Positions 9,114 to 17,327 are shown, counted from the stretch's first letter. The stretch is 64,000 nt of DNA from CAMASH01 sp041746635 (GCA_041746635.1 JBGTGQ010000080.1:13845-77844), one strand, 5' to 3'. The notes: generated by a model from the sequence alone, not told the origin. A program made the numbers and translations.

Positions 9114-9348
9114 AATCATCGGATCCGAGGCCCGGGAAAACGGGTCAGGAAAGATGCACCTTCAGGCCGGAACCGAGCCCGCGTCGTTCCTTCGCGGAAG
9201 GCGCTTGTTCGGTCACCCAGTCGGAAATTTGTCCCCAGCGGGCGAAACGAAAATCTCCGACCGCGCACAGGAGGGATGAAGCACGCCCCCGTGCACCCGG
9301 ATCAGGTCGCCGCTCGGTGAAACAGTGCCGTGGAGGGGGAGGAAAGAG

Positions 9349-9420
9349 AGGCGGGAGTCGGAGTCGAACCGACGCATGGAGCTTTTGCAGAGCTCTGCCT
9401 TACCACTTGGCTACCCCGCC
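9349..9420 (-). tRNA. tRNA-Cys (GCA)
   Basis: The reverse complement folds as a cloverleaf. Acceptor GGCGGGG pairs with TCCCGCC with one terminal wobble, the anticodon loop is CTGCAAA with anticodon GCA, and the T-loop is GGTTCGACTCC. CCA is not encoded. Confidence 0.95.
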
Positions 9421-9430
9421 GTGCCAAGTG

Positions 9431-10186
9431 CTACCAATACGCATTGATCGGCGGGGTGACAATCGAAACTTGTCCGCCAGCGGTGGTTCCCTCCGACTGA
9501 TCCAGCGCTTCTACGAGTCCATCCTTGAAAGTCACCTTGAGCGTGCCTACGGGAACTTTCACGTAGATGGTGCTGGGAGAATATCCCCCGCCGCCCTGCA
9601 CAATCACCCCGCCCTGTTTGCCGGGAATGGGAATCACGGTCTGAGTGTAGCCAGGAGTGTAGGTCGTTTGGGGCACGAGTTCATACTTGATGAATTCCCA
9701 TGTCTGCTGGGTGCCCTCCTTGTCGGCGCGGTTGGTCGTTTTTTGCGGCTTGCCCAGACTGCGCCCGACTTCATCAATGGTCATGCCGATGGCCACTTCA
9801 TTCTTGGCAATAAGGGCGTCAACCAATTTGCGTCGTTCCTCGCTTTTCTTCAGATTGGCCAGCAGACCGTCGGGCAGCGGTTCCAGTTCGTTGTAGGAAA
9901 CCCACGCGGCCACCCCACCTTGCTGGGCGTTGCCGCGAATGCGGCACATGGTTTCGGTCAGGGCCTCGACCTGCACGGCTTGGGGAAACTTCAGGGTGCC
10001 GGCATAACGCGTCATGGCGGTGTCGAAGTAACAGGGCGCCGGACGCAGAATTTTGATACGAAGGGGCTTGAGACCGAAGTCAGAGAGATAGATGGCACCG
10101 GATTCGCGAATAATCGGGGCGGCGGAAGCATCTCTTGGCAGGGCCAGCACGGAGAGCAGCAAGACCAGGGAATGCAGAGACTTCAT
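9431..10186 (-). CDS. Secreted hypothetical protein
   Basis: From the ATG at 10186 the protein has 251 residues and starts with a clear signal peptide (MKSLHSLVLLLSVLALPRDASA). The mature part contains a short region ending in AAWVSYNELEPLP, a helical segment (KKSEERRKLVDALIAKNE), and IGMTIDEVGRSLGKPQ, which resembles SmpA/OmlA-type outer-membrane assembly domains. A Gly-rich stretch and KVTFKDGLVEAL follow. The longer open frame upstream lacks coding features. The function is not known; a periplasmic location is inferred. Confidence 0.75.
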   Translation of the reverse strand: MKSLHSLVLLLSVLALPRDASAAPIIRESGAIYLSDFGLKPLRIKILRPAPCYFDTAMTRYAGTLKFPQAVQVEALTETMCRIRGNAQQGGVAAWVSYNELEPLPDGLLANLKKSEERRKLVDALIAKNEVAIGMTIDEVGRSLGKPQKTTNRADKEGTQQTWEFIKYELVPQTTYTPGYTQTVIPIPGKQGGVIVQGGGGYSPSTIYVKVPVGTLKVTFKDGLVEALDQSEGTTAGGQVSIVTPPINAYW

Positions 10187-10274
10187 GAAGAGAGGATGGC
10201 ATGTTTCCCGGGAATTTTCCAGTCTGAACGGACAAGGCTTGTCGGAGCGACGTGCGGCCGTTAAGAAAGCAGGG

Positions 10275-10679
10275 ATGAACAGCCTCAATGAATTTGTGAT
10301 GCGCGGAGGCCAGACCGTGACGGCCGGTGAGATGGATGCCTTCCGCCGCAAACTCCCGTTTTTAAAAGTGAAGGTCGAAACCATGGAGGCGGCGGATTTT
10401 CCCCACATCAAGGAGCAAGCCAAGTTTCTGGTTCGGTATGCCGAGGACGTATTGGACGGGGTCTATGCCTGCTCCGACCTCCAGACGATCGCAGAGACAG
10501 TGTTCGCACTTGGTTATCTGCTCAAGGATGTGGACATCATTCCCGACACGGTTCCCGGCAAGGGATTGGCCGATGATTCGCTGGTGCTGCGGGCGGTTTT
10601 ATCCAGCCATGACGAGGAGTTGCGCACCTTCGCGGAGAAATCCGGCATCGATTTTTCCAAAGTGACGGTCGGCGCCTGA
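10275..10679 (+). CDS. YkvA-family (DUF1232) protein
   Basis: A 134-residue protein from the ATG at 10275, preceded by a weak AGGG. The C-terminal half has the DUF1232 signature: ALGYLLKDVDIIPDTVPGKGLADD, where DIIPD matches the family's DLIPD core. Its biochemical role is unknown. It is divergent from the secreted protein at 9431-10186, about 90 bases apart. Confidence 0.75.
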   Translation: MNSLNEFVMRGGQTVTAGEMDAFRRKLPFLKVKVETMEAADFPHIKEQAKFLVRYAEDVLDGVYACSDLQTIAETVFALGYLLKDVDIIPDTVPGKGLADDSLVLRAVLSSHDEELRTFAEKSGIDFSKVTVGA

Positions 10680-10789
10680 TCCTCCTCAACCGCCACCGGG
10701 TTCGCCGATGGATTGGCAAGGCCTGCGTGTCGGGTTTGAAGGAGTCATTTTTGCGAAGGCGGGATGGGGCTGGCAAAGAATTTCCGCCA

Positions 10790-11040
10790 GGCCAGAGGGC
10801 CGATTGTGCGTAGGATGATTATGCTGGCAAGGAGGCCTCGCAAGGTGCCGGAAGATTCCCGGAATAATTGCGGCGTCGCGCCCGGTTCGACGAGATTGAG
10901 CACACAGTTGGAAACGACGACATCCACGGAGTCGGACGCCACCAGCGGACGGGTCACGTGAAGTTCTTGGGCCAGTTCGTCGGCGGCGAACCGGCGGGTT
11001 TCCTTTCCCAGCTGCCGGGCCGTGAGAAGGTGCGCGTCGT
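10790..11040 (-). pseudogene. Remnant of a SAM-dependent (arsenite methyltransferase-like) gene
   Basis: The reverse strand reads SDSVDVVVSNCVLNLVEPG followed by QLFRE. This is the post-motif-II segment typical of ArsM-type methyltransferases, where DNSVDVVISNCVLNL is usual. The SAM-binding GxGxG region is missing. After LFRE the frame drifts (SSGTLRGLLASIII). The gene lacks a start and an intact N-terminus, and a transposase fragment lies where its beginning should be. It is a decayed piece, and its substrate cannot be inferred. Confidence 0.5.
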
Positions 11041-11080
11041 CAAGCTCTTTTCGGCGCCTGGTCCAGGGGTTTCACCCAGA

Positions 11081-11194
11081 AACGAAGCCATCACCGAAGG
11101 CTTCCGCCGCAAAATGGAACTCATCCAACGCCGTGCCTACGGCTTCAAAAACTTCCACAACTACCGCTTGCGCGTCATCGCCCAATGCGGTTAA
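11081..11194 (+). pseudogene. C-terminal fragment of an ISL3-type transposase
   Basis: The plus strand encodes NEAITEGFRRKMELIQRRAY followed by GFKNFHNYRLRV and a stop. This matches the end of ISL3-family transposases (EGFxxKxKLIxRRAYGFRNFxNYRLRV). Only about 37 codons remain, with no inverted repeats visible and no catalytic domain. It sits between the methyltransferase remnant and tRNA-Arg. Confidence 0.6.
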
Positions 11195-11207
11195 CGAAAA
11201 AAGAAAC

Positions 11208-11281
11208 TGCACCCGGCGGGGGTCGAACCCACAACCTTCGGCTTCGGAGGCCGACACTCTATCCAATTGAGCTACGAGTGC
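11208..11281 (-). tRNA. tRNA-Arg (CCG)
   Basis: The reverse complement gives acceptor GCACTCG paired with CGGGTGC (one wobble), a D-arm with AGCTCAATTGGATAGAG, anticodon loop CTCCGAA with anticodon CCG, and T-loop GGTTCGACCCC. CCA is not encoded. Confidence 0.95.
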
Positions 11282-11366
11282 GCAGAAGGAGAGATTGGCG
11301 TATTCCCGGTAGCGAATCAAGCGGGGAGAGCTTGATTTTGGGAATTTTCAAGGTTGGAGTGTTGCC

Positions 11367-12044
11367 ATGAAAACGTTTCTCCTGATTCTGGCCGTTTCTC
11401 TCACCACGGTTTACGCGCAAAGCGAGGCGGCCTCACCCTCCGCTTTTTCCGGCGGGGAGGGCGTCAATGGCGAAGTGAATGCCCTGGTGGTGCAGGCCGA
11501 TGGGAAAATCGTGGTGGGCGGAAAATTCAGCGAGGTCAACGGCATCCCCCGCAACAACATCGCCCGTCTCAATGCCGATGGCACCCTGGACCGCACTTTT
11601 GCGGACAGGCTGGATCAGGGCGTGAACGGCCAGGTCAATGCCCTGGTCATCCAGCCGGACGGTGGCATCTTGGTCGGGGGTCTTTTCACCCAGGCCGCCC
11701 AATTTCAAACCATGAATCTGGCGCGGTACAAAGCGGACGGAAGCGTGGACCAAACTTTTGGCGGGTCGAACAACTCGGCCGGGACCAATGGCGTTGTGCT
11801 TGCTCTGGCCGTGCAGTCCGATGGCAGGATCGTGGTCGGGGGAAATTTCACCGCGGCGTTCGGTCAGCCCTGTCGCAGTGTGGCCCGCCTCAAAGCCGAT
11901 GGCACGATGGATGGTTCCGCGCAGAGCGCGCTGCTCAACGGGCCGGTGAAGGCCCTGGCCGCGGCCCCGGATGGGTCCTTCATGGCCGGCGGATTGTTCA
12001 CCAAGGATAATCAGAGCGCAAAAAGCCTTGAGAAAATAAAATAG
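11367..12044 (+). CDS. Secreted delta-60 repeat protein
   Basis: A 225-residue protein with signal peptide MKTFLLILAVSLTTVYAQ. It carries four copies of the delta-60 (DUF5122) repeat, with cores ALVVQADGKIVVGGKF, ALVIQPDGGILVGGLF, ALAVQSDGRIVVGGNF and ALAAAPDGSFMAGGLF. Between them are ARLNADGTLDRTF-type links. Such repeats form beta-propeller-like folds in surface or secreted proteins. It is short for the family, which often has more repeats. No function is known. Confidence 0.85.
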   Translation: MKTFLLILAVSLTTVYAQSEAASPSAFSGGEGVNGEVNALVVQADGKIVVGGKFSEVNGIPRNNIARLNADGTLDRTFADRLDQGVNGQVNALVIQPDGGILVGGLFTQAAQFQTMNLARYKADGSVDQTFGGSNNSAGTNGVVLALAVQSDGRIVVGGNFTAAFGQPCRSVARLKADGTMDGSAQSALLNGPVKALAAAPDGSFMAGGLFTKDNQSAKSLEKIK

Positions 12045-12062
12045 CAACAAGCGGCGGCCATC

Positions 12063-13037
12063 CTACTTTGCCAGGGCTTCCCGCAAGACCGCCTCGGCGG
12101 TTACGCCCTCGGCCTCGCCTTCAAAATTCAAAATAATCCGGTGCCGCAGGGCCGGGATGGCCCAGGCATCGATGTCGTCCTTGGCCACATGGTAGCGTCC
12201 GTCGAGCAGGGCGTTGATTTTGGCGCAAAGCATAAGGGACTGGGCCCCGCGGGGACTGGCTCCATAACGGACGAATTTTTTCGCCAGCGGCACGGACTCT
12301 GTCCGGTCGGGATGCGTGGCCAGCACAAGTTGGATGGCACGCGCCTCGACTTCGCGGACCACGGGCACGGAACGGACCAAATCGCGCAAAGCCTCGGCAT
12401 TTTCCAGACGGACAGGCGCGACCACCGGGAAATGTTCCCGCGTGGTGCGCTGGAGGATTTCATGCAAATCGTCGGCACCGGGATATTGCACGTGCAGCTT
12501 GAGCAGAAAGCGGTCCAGTTGCGCCTCCGGGAGCGGATAGGTGCCTTCCATTTCGATGGGGTTCTGGGTGGCGAGCACCAGGAACGGCCTTTGCATCGGA
12601 TGCTGCACCCCGGCGACGGTGGCGTGGCGTTCCTGCATGGCTTCGAGCAGGGCGCTCTGCGTCTTCGGCGTGGCCCGGTTGATTTCGTCCGCCAGGACAA
12701 TGTTGGCAAAGACCGGCCCGCGCTCGAATTCAAACCGTTTCCGCCCGTGCTCGTCCTCCACGATAAGATTCGTGCCGATGATGTCGGCGGGCATGAGGTC
12801 GGGAGTGAACTGGATGCGGGAGAAATTCAAGCCAGCCGCCCCGGCCAGGGTGCGAACGAGGGCGGTTTTTCCCAGACCCGGCGCGCCTTCGAGCAAGGCG
12901 TGACCCTCGGCAAAAAACGCGGTGAGCACGCCACGGATGGCTTCATCCTGGCCGACAAGCACTTTTTCCATTTCCGCGCGCAGCCGCTGAAACGCTTCGC
13001 GAAACTCCGTCGCCAATTTTTCGGGATCAGCAATCAT
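12063..13037 (-). CDS. MoxR-family AAA+ ATPase
   Basis: A MoxR-type chaperone ATPase. Walker A is GAPGLGKT, Walker B is IVLADEINRA, and the sensor region is FLVLATQNPIEMEGTYPLPEAQ; the AAA lid follows. Family members remodel or help mature protein complexes with vWA-domain partners. The start used is the ATG at 13037 (MIADPEKLATEF, 324 residues); a GTG at 13076 overlapping the upstream stop is an alternative. The upstream partner is the membrane protein at 13073-14494. The usual DUF58 and vWA genes do not follow. Confidence 0.92.
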   Translation of the reverse strand: MIADPEKLATEFREAFQRLRAEMEKVLVGQDEAIRGVLTAFFAEGHALLEGAPGLGKTALVRTLAGAAGLNFSRIQFTPDLMPADIIGTNLIVEDEHGRKRFEFERGPVFANIVLADEINRATPKTQSALLEAMQERHATVAGVQHPMQRPFLVLATQNPIEMEGTYPLPEAQLDRFLLKLHVQYPGADDLHEILQRTTREHFPVVAPVRLENAEALRDLVRSVPVVREVEARAIQLVLATHPDRTESVPLAKKFVRYGASPRGAQSLMLCAKINALLDGRYHVAKDDIDAWAIPALRHRIILNFEGEAEGVTAEAVLREALAK

Positions 13038-13072
13038 TCGGCACTCGTCATTAATCCTTGCCCGCCCGCTTG

Positions 13073-14494
13073 TCACTCCTTCGGTCGGATGGCTTCAAAA
13101 TACCGGCGTACCAGGAGTCGGGAGCCGGCGGGAATTTCCTCCCGGTTCACGGCATCCAGCGCGGCCGGCAGCGCGGTCCCGTAGGCGGAGCGATAAGCTT
13201 GGGCGGCCTTCGGATCATCATTGCCCGCCGCCCGAAAGATCTCAACGAGTGAACTCCCCTCCCCGGCTTTTCCCTGCACAAATTCCTCCACCGCCCGGGT
13301 GTCCTCACCGCGTTCGCCCTCCCCGGCCAGATCCGCACCACGACCGAGATCTTTTTCGGACCCTGGCGCGCCGCCGGGGGGAGCATTCTCGGCTTGGGCG
13401 GGCGCGGATTTCTCCGCCCCGTTGGGGGTTTCTCCCGCCTCGCCTTCCTCTCCGCCCTCCGCCTGCTCGCCCGCAGCCGACGTGCCGCTTTTGATGTCGC
13501 TTAACTCTGATAAAAATTTGCGCCGTGCCGACTCTCCACCGCTGCCTCCGGAATTTTGCAAAATGCTGACAAGCCGGCGCTGCGCCTCGCTGCCGCTCTG
13601 TTGGGCCAGTTCCCGCAAGCGGGAATTTTCCCCATGACGGGCCGCCTCCTCCAACGCCCGGGCCAAAGCCCCGGGGTCGAGGCGGGAAATTTCCGCCGCC
13701 GCCGATTGATTATTGCCCAACCGCAAATCGGCCGCCAGTTGAGGATGCTCACCGCCCAATGCCTCGGCCAGTGAAGAGGCTTCCCCAGACGACAAGGCGG
13801 CGGTGGCGGCGGACAATTTCTGCTCCAACTCGGCCAGGGCACGGAGGGCATCGCGCAAGGGTTCCGTCGAATCCGAAAAACGCTCCGTCGCCAGCTCCAA
13901 CTCGCGAACGACTTTCTCAAACTCGGGATTTTTTTCCGCCTGACGATCGGCAGCGAGGCCGGTCTCCACCATCATTTGCCGCGCTTTCGCCAATTCGGGG
14001 GCAAGTCGCAGGGTGCGCCATTGTTGGAAAAGCTCCAGCGCGCCCAGACCCGCCAGCGGCAGCAACAACCACAAGAGATTACGGCCCGGATTTTTCAAAC
14101 GCAGATGCTCCTTCAGCCGAAAGCTGGAGGCAAAGGCGGCCACTTCGTTTTGCACGGCCTGCCCAAAGGCGGCGGATTCGTTCCGGTCGAGCTTCAGCGC
14201 GGTGAGGAAACGATCCCTCGTCGGGGCGCGGGCATCGACCGCGCGCGCGACCACAACGAGCGACCTCCAGCAAAATATCGCGACCAGCCCCGCCGCCAGC
14301 AAGGGCCCCAGCATCGCCGCCACCCACACCGTCGGCGGCAGGTCGGGGAAAACCGGAAAAAGCAGCGCGAGACCGCGAAGAATCAGCATCAGGGAAAGTC
14401 CGGTCAGCAAAGCCCACGGGGCAAGCTGGAGAAAATGATGAAAGCTCAACCTCCCTCGCGCTTCATCCAGCTTCCGGCGCACGATCACATCCAC
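13073..14494 (-). CDS. Membrane protein with long helical/acidic region, partner of MoxR
   Basis: A 473-residue protein, not recognised as a named family. Two membrane segments lie near residues 25-50 and 55-80 (WALLTGLSLMLILRGLALLF and MLGPLLAAGLVAIFCW), with a third near 148. A long Ala/Glu/Leu-rich helical region follows, then a low-complexity Gly/Glu/Ala stretch (about residues 345-415), then a short domain ending in RRYFEAIRPKE. Its end touches the MoxR gene, so they form an operon. Similar membrane proteins accompany MoxR genes in related phyla. Confidence 0.75.
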   Translation of the reverse strand: MDVIVRRKLDEARGRLSFHHFLQLAPWALLTGLSLMLILRGLALLFPVFPDLPPTVWVAAMLGPLLAAGLVAIFCWRSLVVVARAVDARAPTRDRFLTALKLDRNESAAFGQAVQNEVAAFASSFRLKEHLRLKNPGRNLLWLLLPLAGLGALELFQQWRTLRLAPELAKARQMMVETGLAADRQAEKNPEFEKVVRELELATERFSDSTEPLRDALRALAELEQKLSAATAALSSGEASSLAEALGGEHPQLAADLRLGNNQSAAAEISRLDPGALARALEEAARHGENSRLRELAQQSGSEAQRRLVSILQNSGGSGGESARRKFLSELSDIKSGTSAAGEQAEGGEEGEAGETPNGAEKSAPAQAENAPPGGAPGSEKDLGRGADLAGEGERGEDTRAVEEFVQGKAGEGSSLVEIFRAAGNDDPKAAQAYRSAYGTALPAALDAVNREEIPAGSRLLVRRYFEAIRPKE

Positions 14495-14591
14495 GATTCC
14501 ACTAAAAGAGCAGAGGCCGGGAAAAATGCAATCCGTCCAAGGAGCAAGAGGGCGAGTAGCTCGCGCCGTGCGGGGGTCTTACCTTGGCCCG

Positions 14592-15177
14592 CTAGCCTCC
14601 GTAAAGAAATTCCCAGCCCTGCGGCACTGTCACTCGAGACCCGGCGGAACCGCACAAAATGATCGCGCCATCCTTTCGCTCGATTCTTTTGACGACAGCG
14701 AACCCCTTCGGCACCGCAGCCACGCCCATGATCACATTCACCACCGTCGGACACTTGGCGGACAATTGGATCACGGTGGGAATGCCCCGGGCGTTGAGGG
14801 GATTTTTCGCCGCAGACTCCGCCAACCCATCGTGGAAATGGCTGGTCACCTCTTCCAGCGCCAGCACGCGCCGGTGGCGTCCGTTCCAAGGCGGATAATG
14901 GCGTCCGCCGTTGGAATGCCACAGCAAGGTCGAAGCCAGCACACGCGGGTCCTTCAGCGAAAACCAAACAAAAATCCCCCCGCAAAACCTTGAGGATATC
15001 CGGCAGTTTCCCGGTCTTTTCCTCCGCCCAGGGTGCCACATGAAAGGGCCGGACCACCCGGCGGTCCAAGCGAAAAGACACCGGCCCAATGTGGCCACCG
15101 GTTCGGGTAATCGCCGCCTCAACCCGATTGGAACGAAGCACCCACGAGGGCTCACCGGCACTTTTCTGGAGTTTCAT
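14592..15177 (-). pseudogene. Broken aldose 1-epimerase-like gene
   Basis: The reverse strand starts at 15177 with MKLQKSAGEPSWVLRSNRVE, followed by a recognisable beta-sandwich start (AITRTGGHIGPVSFRLDRRV and PDILKVLRGDF). The frame then has to change near position 14970 to keep coding sequence (WFSLKDPRVLASTLLWHSNG, then LEEVTSHFHDGLAES), which ends at a TAG at 14592. The join also looks too short for the family, so an internal deletion probably came with the frameshift. I believe it is a sugar mutarotase-like protein, but only loosely. Confidence 0.6.
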
Positions 15178-15247
15178 GGGGTGAAAGTTTTCTTTGTGTC
15201 TAGCCTTAGCCTGAATTAAGCAAGCGGATGAAATCAACAATCTCTTT

Positions 15248-15430
15248 TTGAAAAACCTCATCATGGCTTTCCTGTGTCTTTCCGGCTTCAGTTGCGCTGC
15301 AAACCAAAGCACCGAAGAGCCCAACTTGGAGCGGGGCGGGGTCGAAGTGGAGGGGGTGGGCGACTACTATAAAAAGAAGCGCCAGCATTTTTTTATGAAG
15401 ATTTTTTGCGGCGGAGACACCCAACAGTGA
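15248..15430 (+). CDS. Possible small lipoprotein-like peptide
   Basis: A 60-codon frame starting at TTG (or at ATG 15263). It begins MKNLIMAFLCLSGFSCAA, a short Lys plus hydrophobic stretch ending in a cysteine, like an exported peptide. An acidic and then basic tail follows, ending CGGDTQQ. There is no Shine-Dalgarno and no recognisable homologue. It could be a chance frame upstream of the exonuclease gene. Confidence 0.25.
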   Translation: MKNLIMAFLCLSGFSCAANQSTEEPNLERGGVEVEGVGDYYKKKRQHFFMKIFCGGDTQQ

Positions 15431-15477
15431 CGACCTCCTTTGTCAGCAGATGCCGCCCGGACGATGTTTTTCCGCAG

Positions 15478-16365
15478 ATGACCAAACAACCCATTCAAAA
15501 AATTCCCCGCCGCTCCGCCGCGGCCTGGCTCTATCACTCGGTCGCGGGACTACTGGGCAGACGGGCCAAAAGTCCGCCCGCGCCGGCGAAGGACCTTTCG
15601 GCCGCGCCCACCAAGGCGGAGACGGCGCTCTTGCCGCCCTTCGCCGGATTACCTCCCGAGCGCATTCACGTCCCTAAAACGCAAGCCGCCTGCGAGGCCG
15701 CCGCAAAGGAAATTCTGGCCGCCGGTGTGGCCGGATTCGACACCGAGGCCAAGCCGACCTTCAAGGTCGGGGAGAAAAGCACGGGCCCGCACGTGGTGCA
15801 GTTTGCCCTCACGAACAAAGCCTACATCTTCCAACTGCATCGCGAGGAATGCCAGAAAGTGGCGGCCGAACTCATTGCTTCGGATCGCGTCCTGAAAGTG
15901 GGCTTCGGATTAAAGAATGATCACGGGCAAATCCGCAACCGCCTGGGAGTGAAACTTCAGGCCGTTCTCGACCTGGACCACATTTTTCGCAAGCGCGGCT
16001 ACAAGGGTCAGATGGGCGTGCGGGCCGCCATGGGCGCGGTGATGAATCTCGGTTTTGCCAAATCGAAATCCCTCAGCAAAAGCAACTGGGCGGTGCCGGA
16101 ACTCACCAGCGGTCAACTGCGTTACGCCGCCAATGATGCTTTCGCGGCCCTAAAAATCATGGAGGCGATGGATTTCAACCCGGGGGAGCTCACACGTGGC
16201 GTCAACAATCCCCAAAAATCCTCCGACACAGCAGCCGCGGATCAATCGGCAGCAAAAAGCACACGATCAAAGCGCAGAGCCGGGCGGCGGCGGCCAGATG
16301 CCAGGTCCGCCTTCCGGTCAGCAGCAAAAAGCGCAGCCCCTCGGCCAAGTGGTGGAGAGGGTTGA
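15478..16365 (+). CDS. 3'-5' exonuclease domain protein (DEDDy, RNase D/WRN-like)
   Basis: From the ATG at 15478 the protein has 295 residues. The exonuclease motifs are in order: Exo I AGFDTEAKPTF (Asp and Glu), Exo II KVGFGLKNDHGQI, and Exo III RYAANDAFAALKI, where the Tyr/Asp spacing gives the DEDDy type. It likely trims nucleic acid 3' ends; the substrate is unknown. The last 50 or so residues, Ser/Ala/Arg-rich, run antisense over a decayed ABC-2 permease gene and are unlike the family, so the original stop was probably lost. Confidence 0.85.
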   Translation: MTKQPIQKIPRRSAAAWLYHSVAGLLGRRAKSPPAPAKDLSAAPTKAETALLPPFAGLPPERIHVPKTQAACEAAAKEILAAGVAGFDTEAKPTFKVGEKSTGPHVVQFALTNKAYIFQLHREECQKVAAELIASDRVLKVGFGLKNDHGQIRNRLGVKLQAVLDLDHIFRKRGYKGQMGVRAAMGAVMNLGFAKSKSLSKSNWAVPELTSGQLRYAANDAFAALKIMEAMDFNPGELTRGVNNPQKSSDTAAADQSAAKSTRSKRRAGRRRPDARSAFRSAAKSAAPRPSGGEG

Positions 16366-16444
16366 ACTGCACCACGGCTTTCAACCACGGTAGCTCCGGC
16401 AGTGAAAAATACGTGCTGCTGGAAAAACCGACGGGCACGATCAT
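16202..16444 (-). pseudogene. C-terminal remnant of an ABC-2 transporter permease
   Basis: The reverse strand reads MIVPVGFSSSTYFSLPELPW and then LKAVVQFNPLHHLAEGLRFL and LLPIDPRLLCRRIFGD. These are the end of an ABC-2 type permease: the LPxWLKAVxxxNPLxHLxEGLR motif, one last membrane helix and an RRxFGD tail. About 80 codons remain. Upstream the frame runs directly into dinD sequence, so the rest of the permease was lost by a deletion. Confidence 0.65.
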
Positions 16445-16680
16445 CAGAAAAAACGGATGAGGTAGCAGGCATACCGGGTAAGCATGAGGTCGTCGATCTG
16501 ACGCTGGGAGCCTGAGCCGAGATCAACCAATTTGTTGACGTCAACAAAATGGTCTGTGGTCTGTTGACCGGACACTTCGCAAGCTGTCTTGGCTTTGGTG
16601 ACGATTTTGAGGAAATTCCGCCATTCCGCAGAGCCGAGAAGTTGCTGGAGGTCGCGGCAAGCGAGCATCGCCTCAAGCAA
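16444..16680 (-). pseudogene. dinD: Truncated DinD-like gene
   Basis: The reverse strand reads CRDLQQLLGSAEWRNFLKIV and later HFVDVNKLVDLGSGSQRQID and LMLTRYACYLI, the core of DNA-damage-inducible protein D. The N-terminal lead is missing, and the frame breaks after CYLI into permease sequence. Only about 75 of the usual roughly 270 residues remain. It starts right at the stop of the vapC gene. In complete form the family is SOS-induced and linked to RecA filament control. Confidence 0.65.
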
Positions 16681-17128
16681 ATGGGTTGACCGGAGTAATG
16701 CCTTTAATCCCCGTAAAATCCGTCACATTTTCCGTGAGAATGAGCGGGATGCTTTCGCGGATCATCAGCGCGGCGAGCTGTCGGTCAAAATAGCCCTGCC
16801 GGGTTACTCCCGCCTCCACGCACAAATCCAGCGCAAGATGCGCAGTCTCCAGCGTCAAGGGGAGAACAGTGAGACCACGCAAGCGGCCCAGTGACCGGAT
16901 TTTTTCCCGTGCCAAGGCCGGGCTGTCCGGCGGCTGATTTTTTGGTCCGGTGAGGTTGGGATACATTTCGGCCAGATTCTGGACGGAGATGAAAAGCTGC
17001 ACCTCCGCTCGATGCCGCTGCGCCAATAGTTCTCTCGCCCGGGCATGGCGCCCATCGGCCGAGAGCGTGGCGTAAATGAGCACGTTCGTATCCAGCAGGA
17101 CGCGACCGGCCAGATCCTCAACGCGCAT
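16673..17128 (-). CDS. vapC: PIN-domain toxin (VapC-like)
   Basis: A 151-residue PIN nuclease. The first acidic residue is in LLDTNVLIY, a conserved Glu is in VQNLAEMYPN, an Asp is in YFDRQLAALM, and the last acidic segment is LTENVTDF. Such toxins cleave RNA. The ATG at 17128 overlaps the antitoxin end by 11 bases, the usual antitoxin-first order. The frame could start farther upstream at 17188, but that would cover most of the antitoxin end. The target RNA is unknown. Confidence 0.85.
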   Translation of the reverse strand: MRVEDLAGRVLLDTNVLIYATLSADGRHARARELLAQRHRAEVQLFISVQNLAEMYPNLTGPKNQPPDSPALAREKIRSLGRLRGLTVLPLTLETAHLALDLCVEAGVTRQGYFDRQLAALMIRESIPLILTENVTDFTGIKGITPVNPFA

Positions 17129-17327
17129 AGGTTTCTTCCCGACTGAATCGACCGGCAAATTTTCCCGCGGAAGTGACGATCTCATCATCAGGCCCGCCGC
17201 GTTCCCGCAAAAACTGCTCCAGGGCCATCTCGATAATCTGACTCCGCGTGCGACGTTCTTCGCGCCCGTATCGATTTAAATCTTCCAAAATTTGCCGATC
17301 GATTGTAGCACTAATGTGGGATTTCAT
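17118..17327 (-). CDS. vapB: Ribbon-helix-helix antitoxin (VapB/CopG-like)
   Basis: A 69-residue protein. The N-terminal MKSHISATIDRQILEDLNRY followed by RRTRSQIIEMALEQFLRE is a ribbon-helix-helix DNA-binding domain. The C-terminal tail (about residues 45-69), ending FAGRFSREETYAR, is suited to blocking the PIN toxin. It comes before and overlaps the toxin gene. The pair is probably self-repressed by binding its own promoter, which I cannot delimit. Confidence 0.85.
   Translation of the reverse strand: MKSHISATIDRQILEDLNRYGREERRTRSQIIEMALEQFLRERGGPDDEIVTSAGKFAGRFSREETYAR

Noticed and set aside
9114..9348. Short minus-strand frame reading FRFARWGQISDWVTEQAP between lepB and tRNA-Cys
   Set aside because: It has a stop just upstream, no start and no recognised family. 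It could be a gene fragment, but support is too thin to list.
16531..16548. Perfect 18-base palindrome TTTGTTGACGTCAACAAA
   Set aside because: It falls inside the DinD coding remnant and encodes the conserved FVDVNKLV segment, so coding constraint explains it better than an operator.
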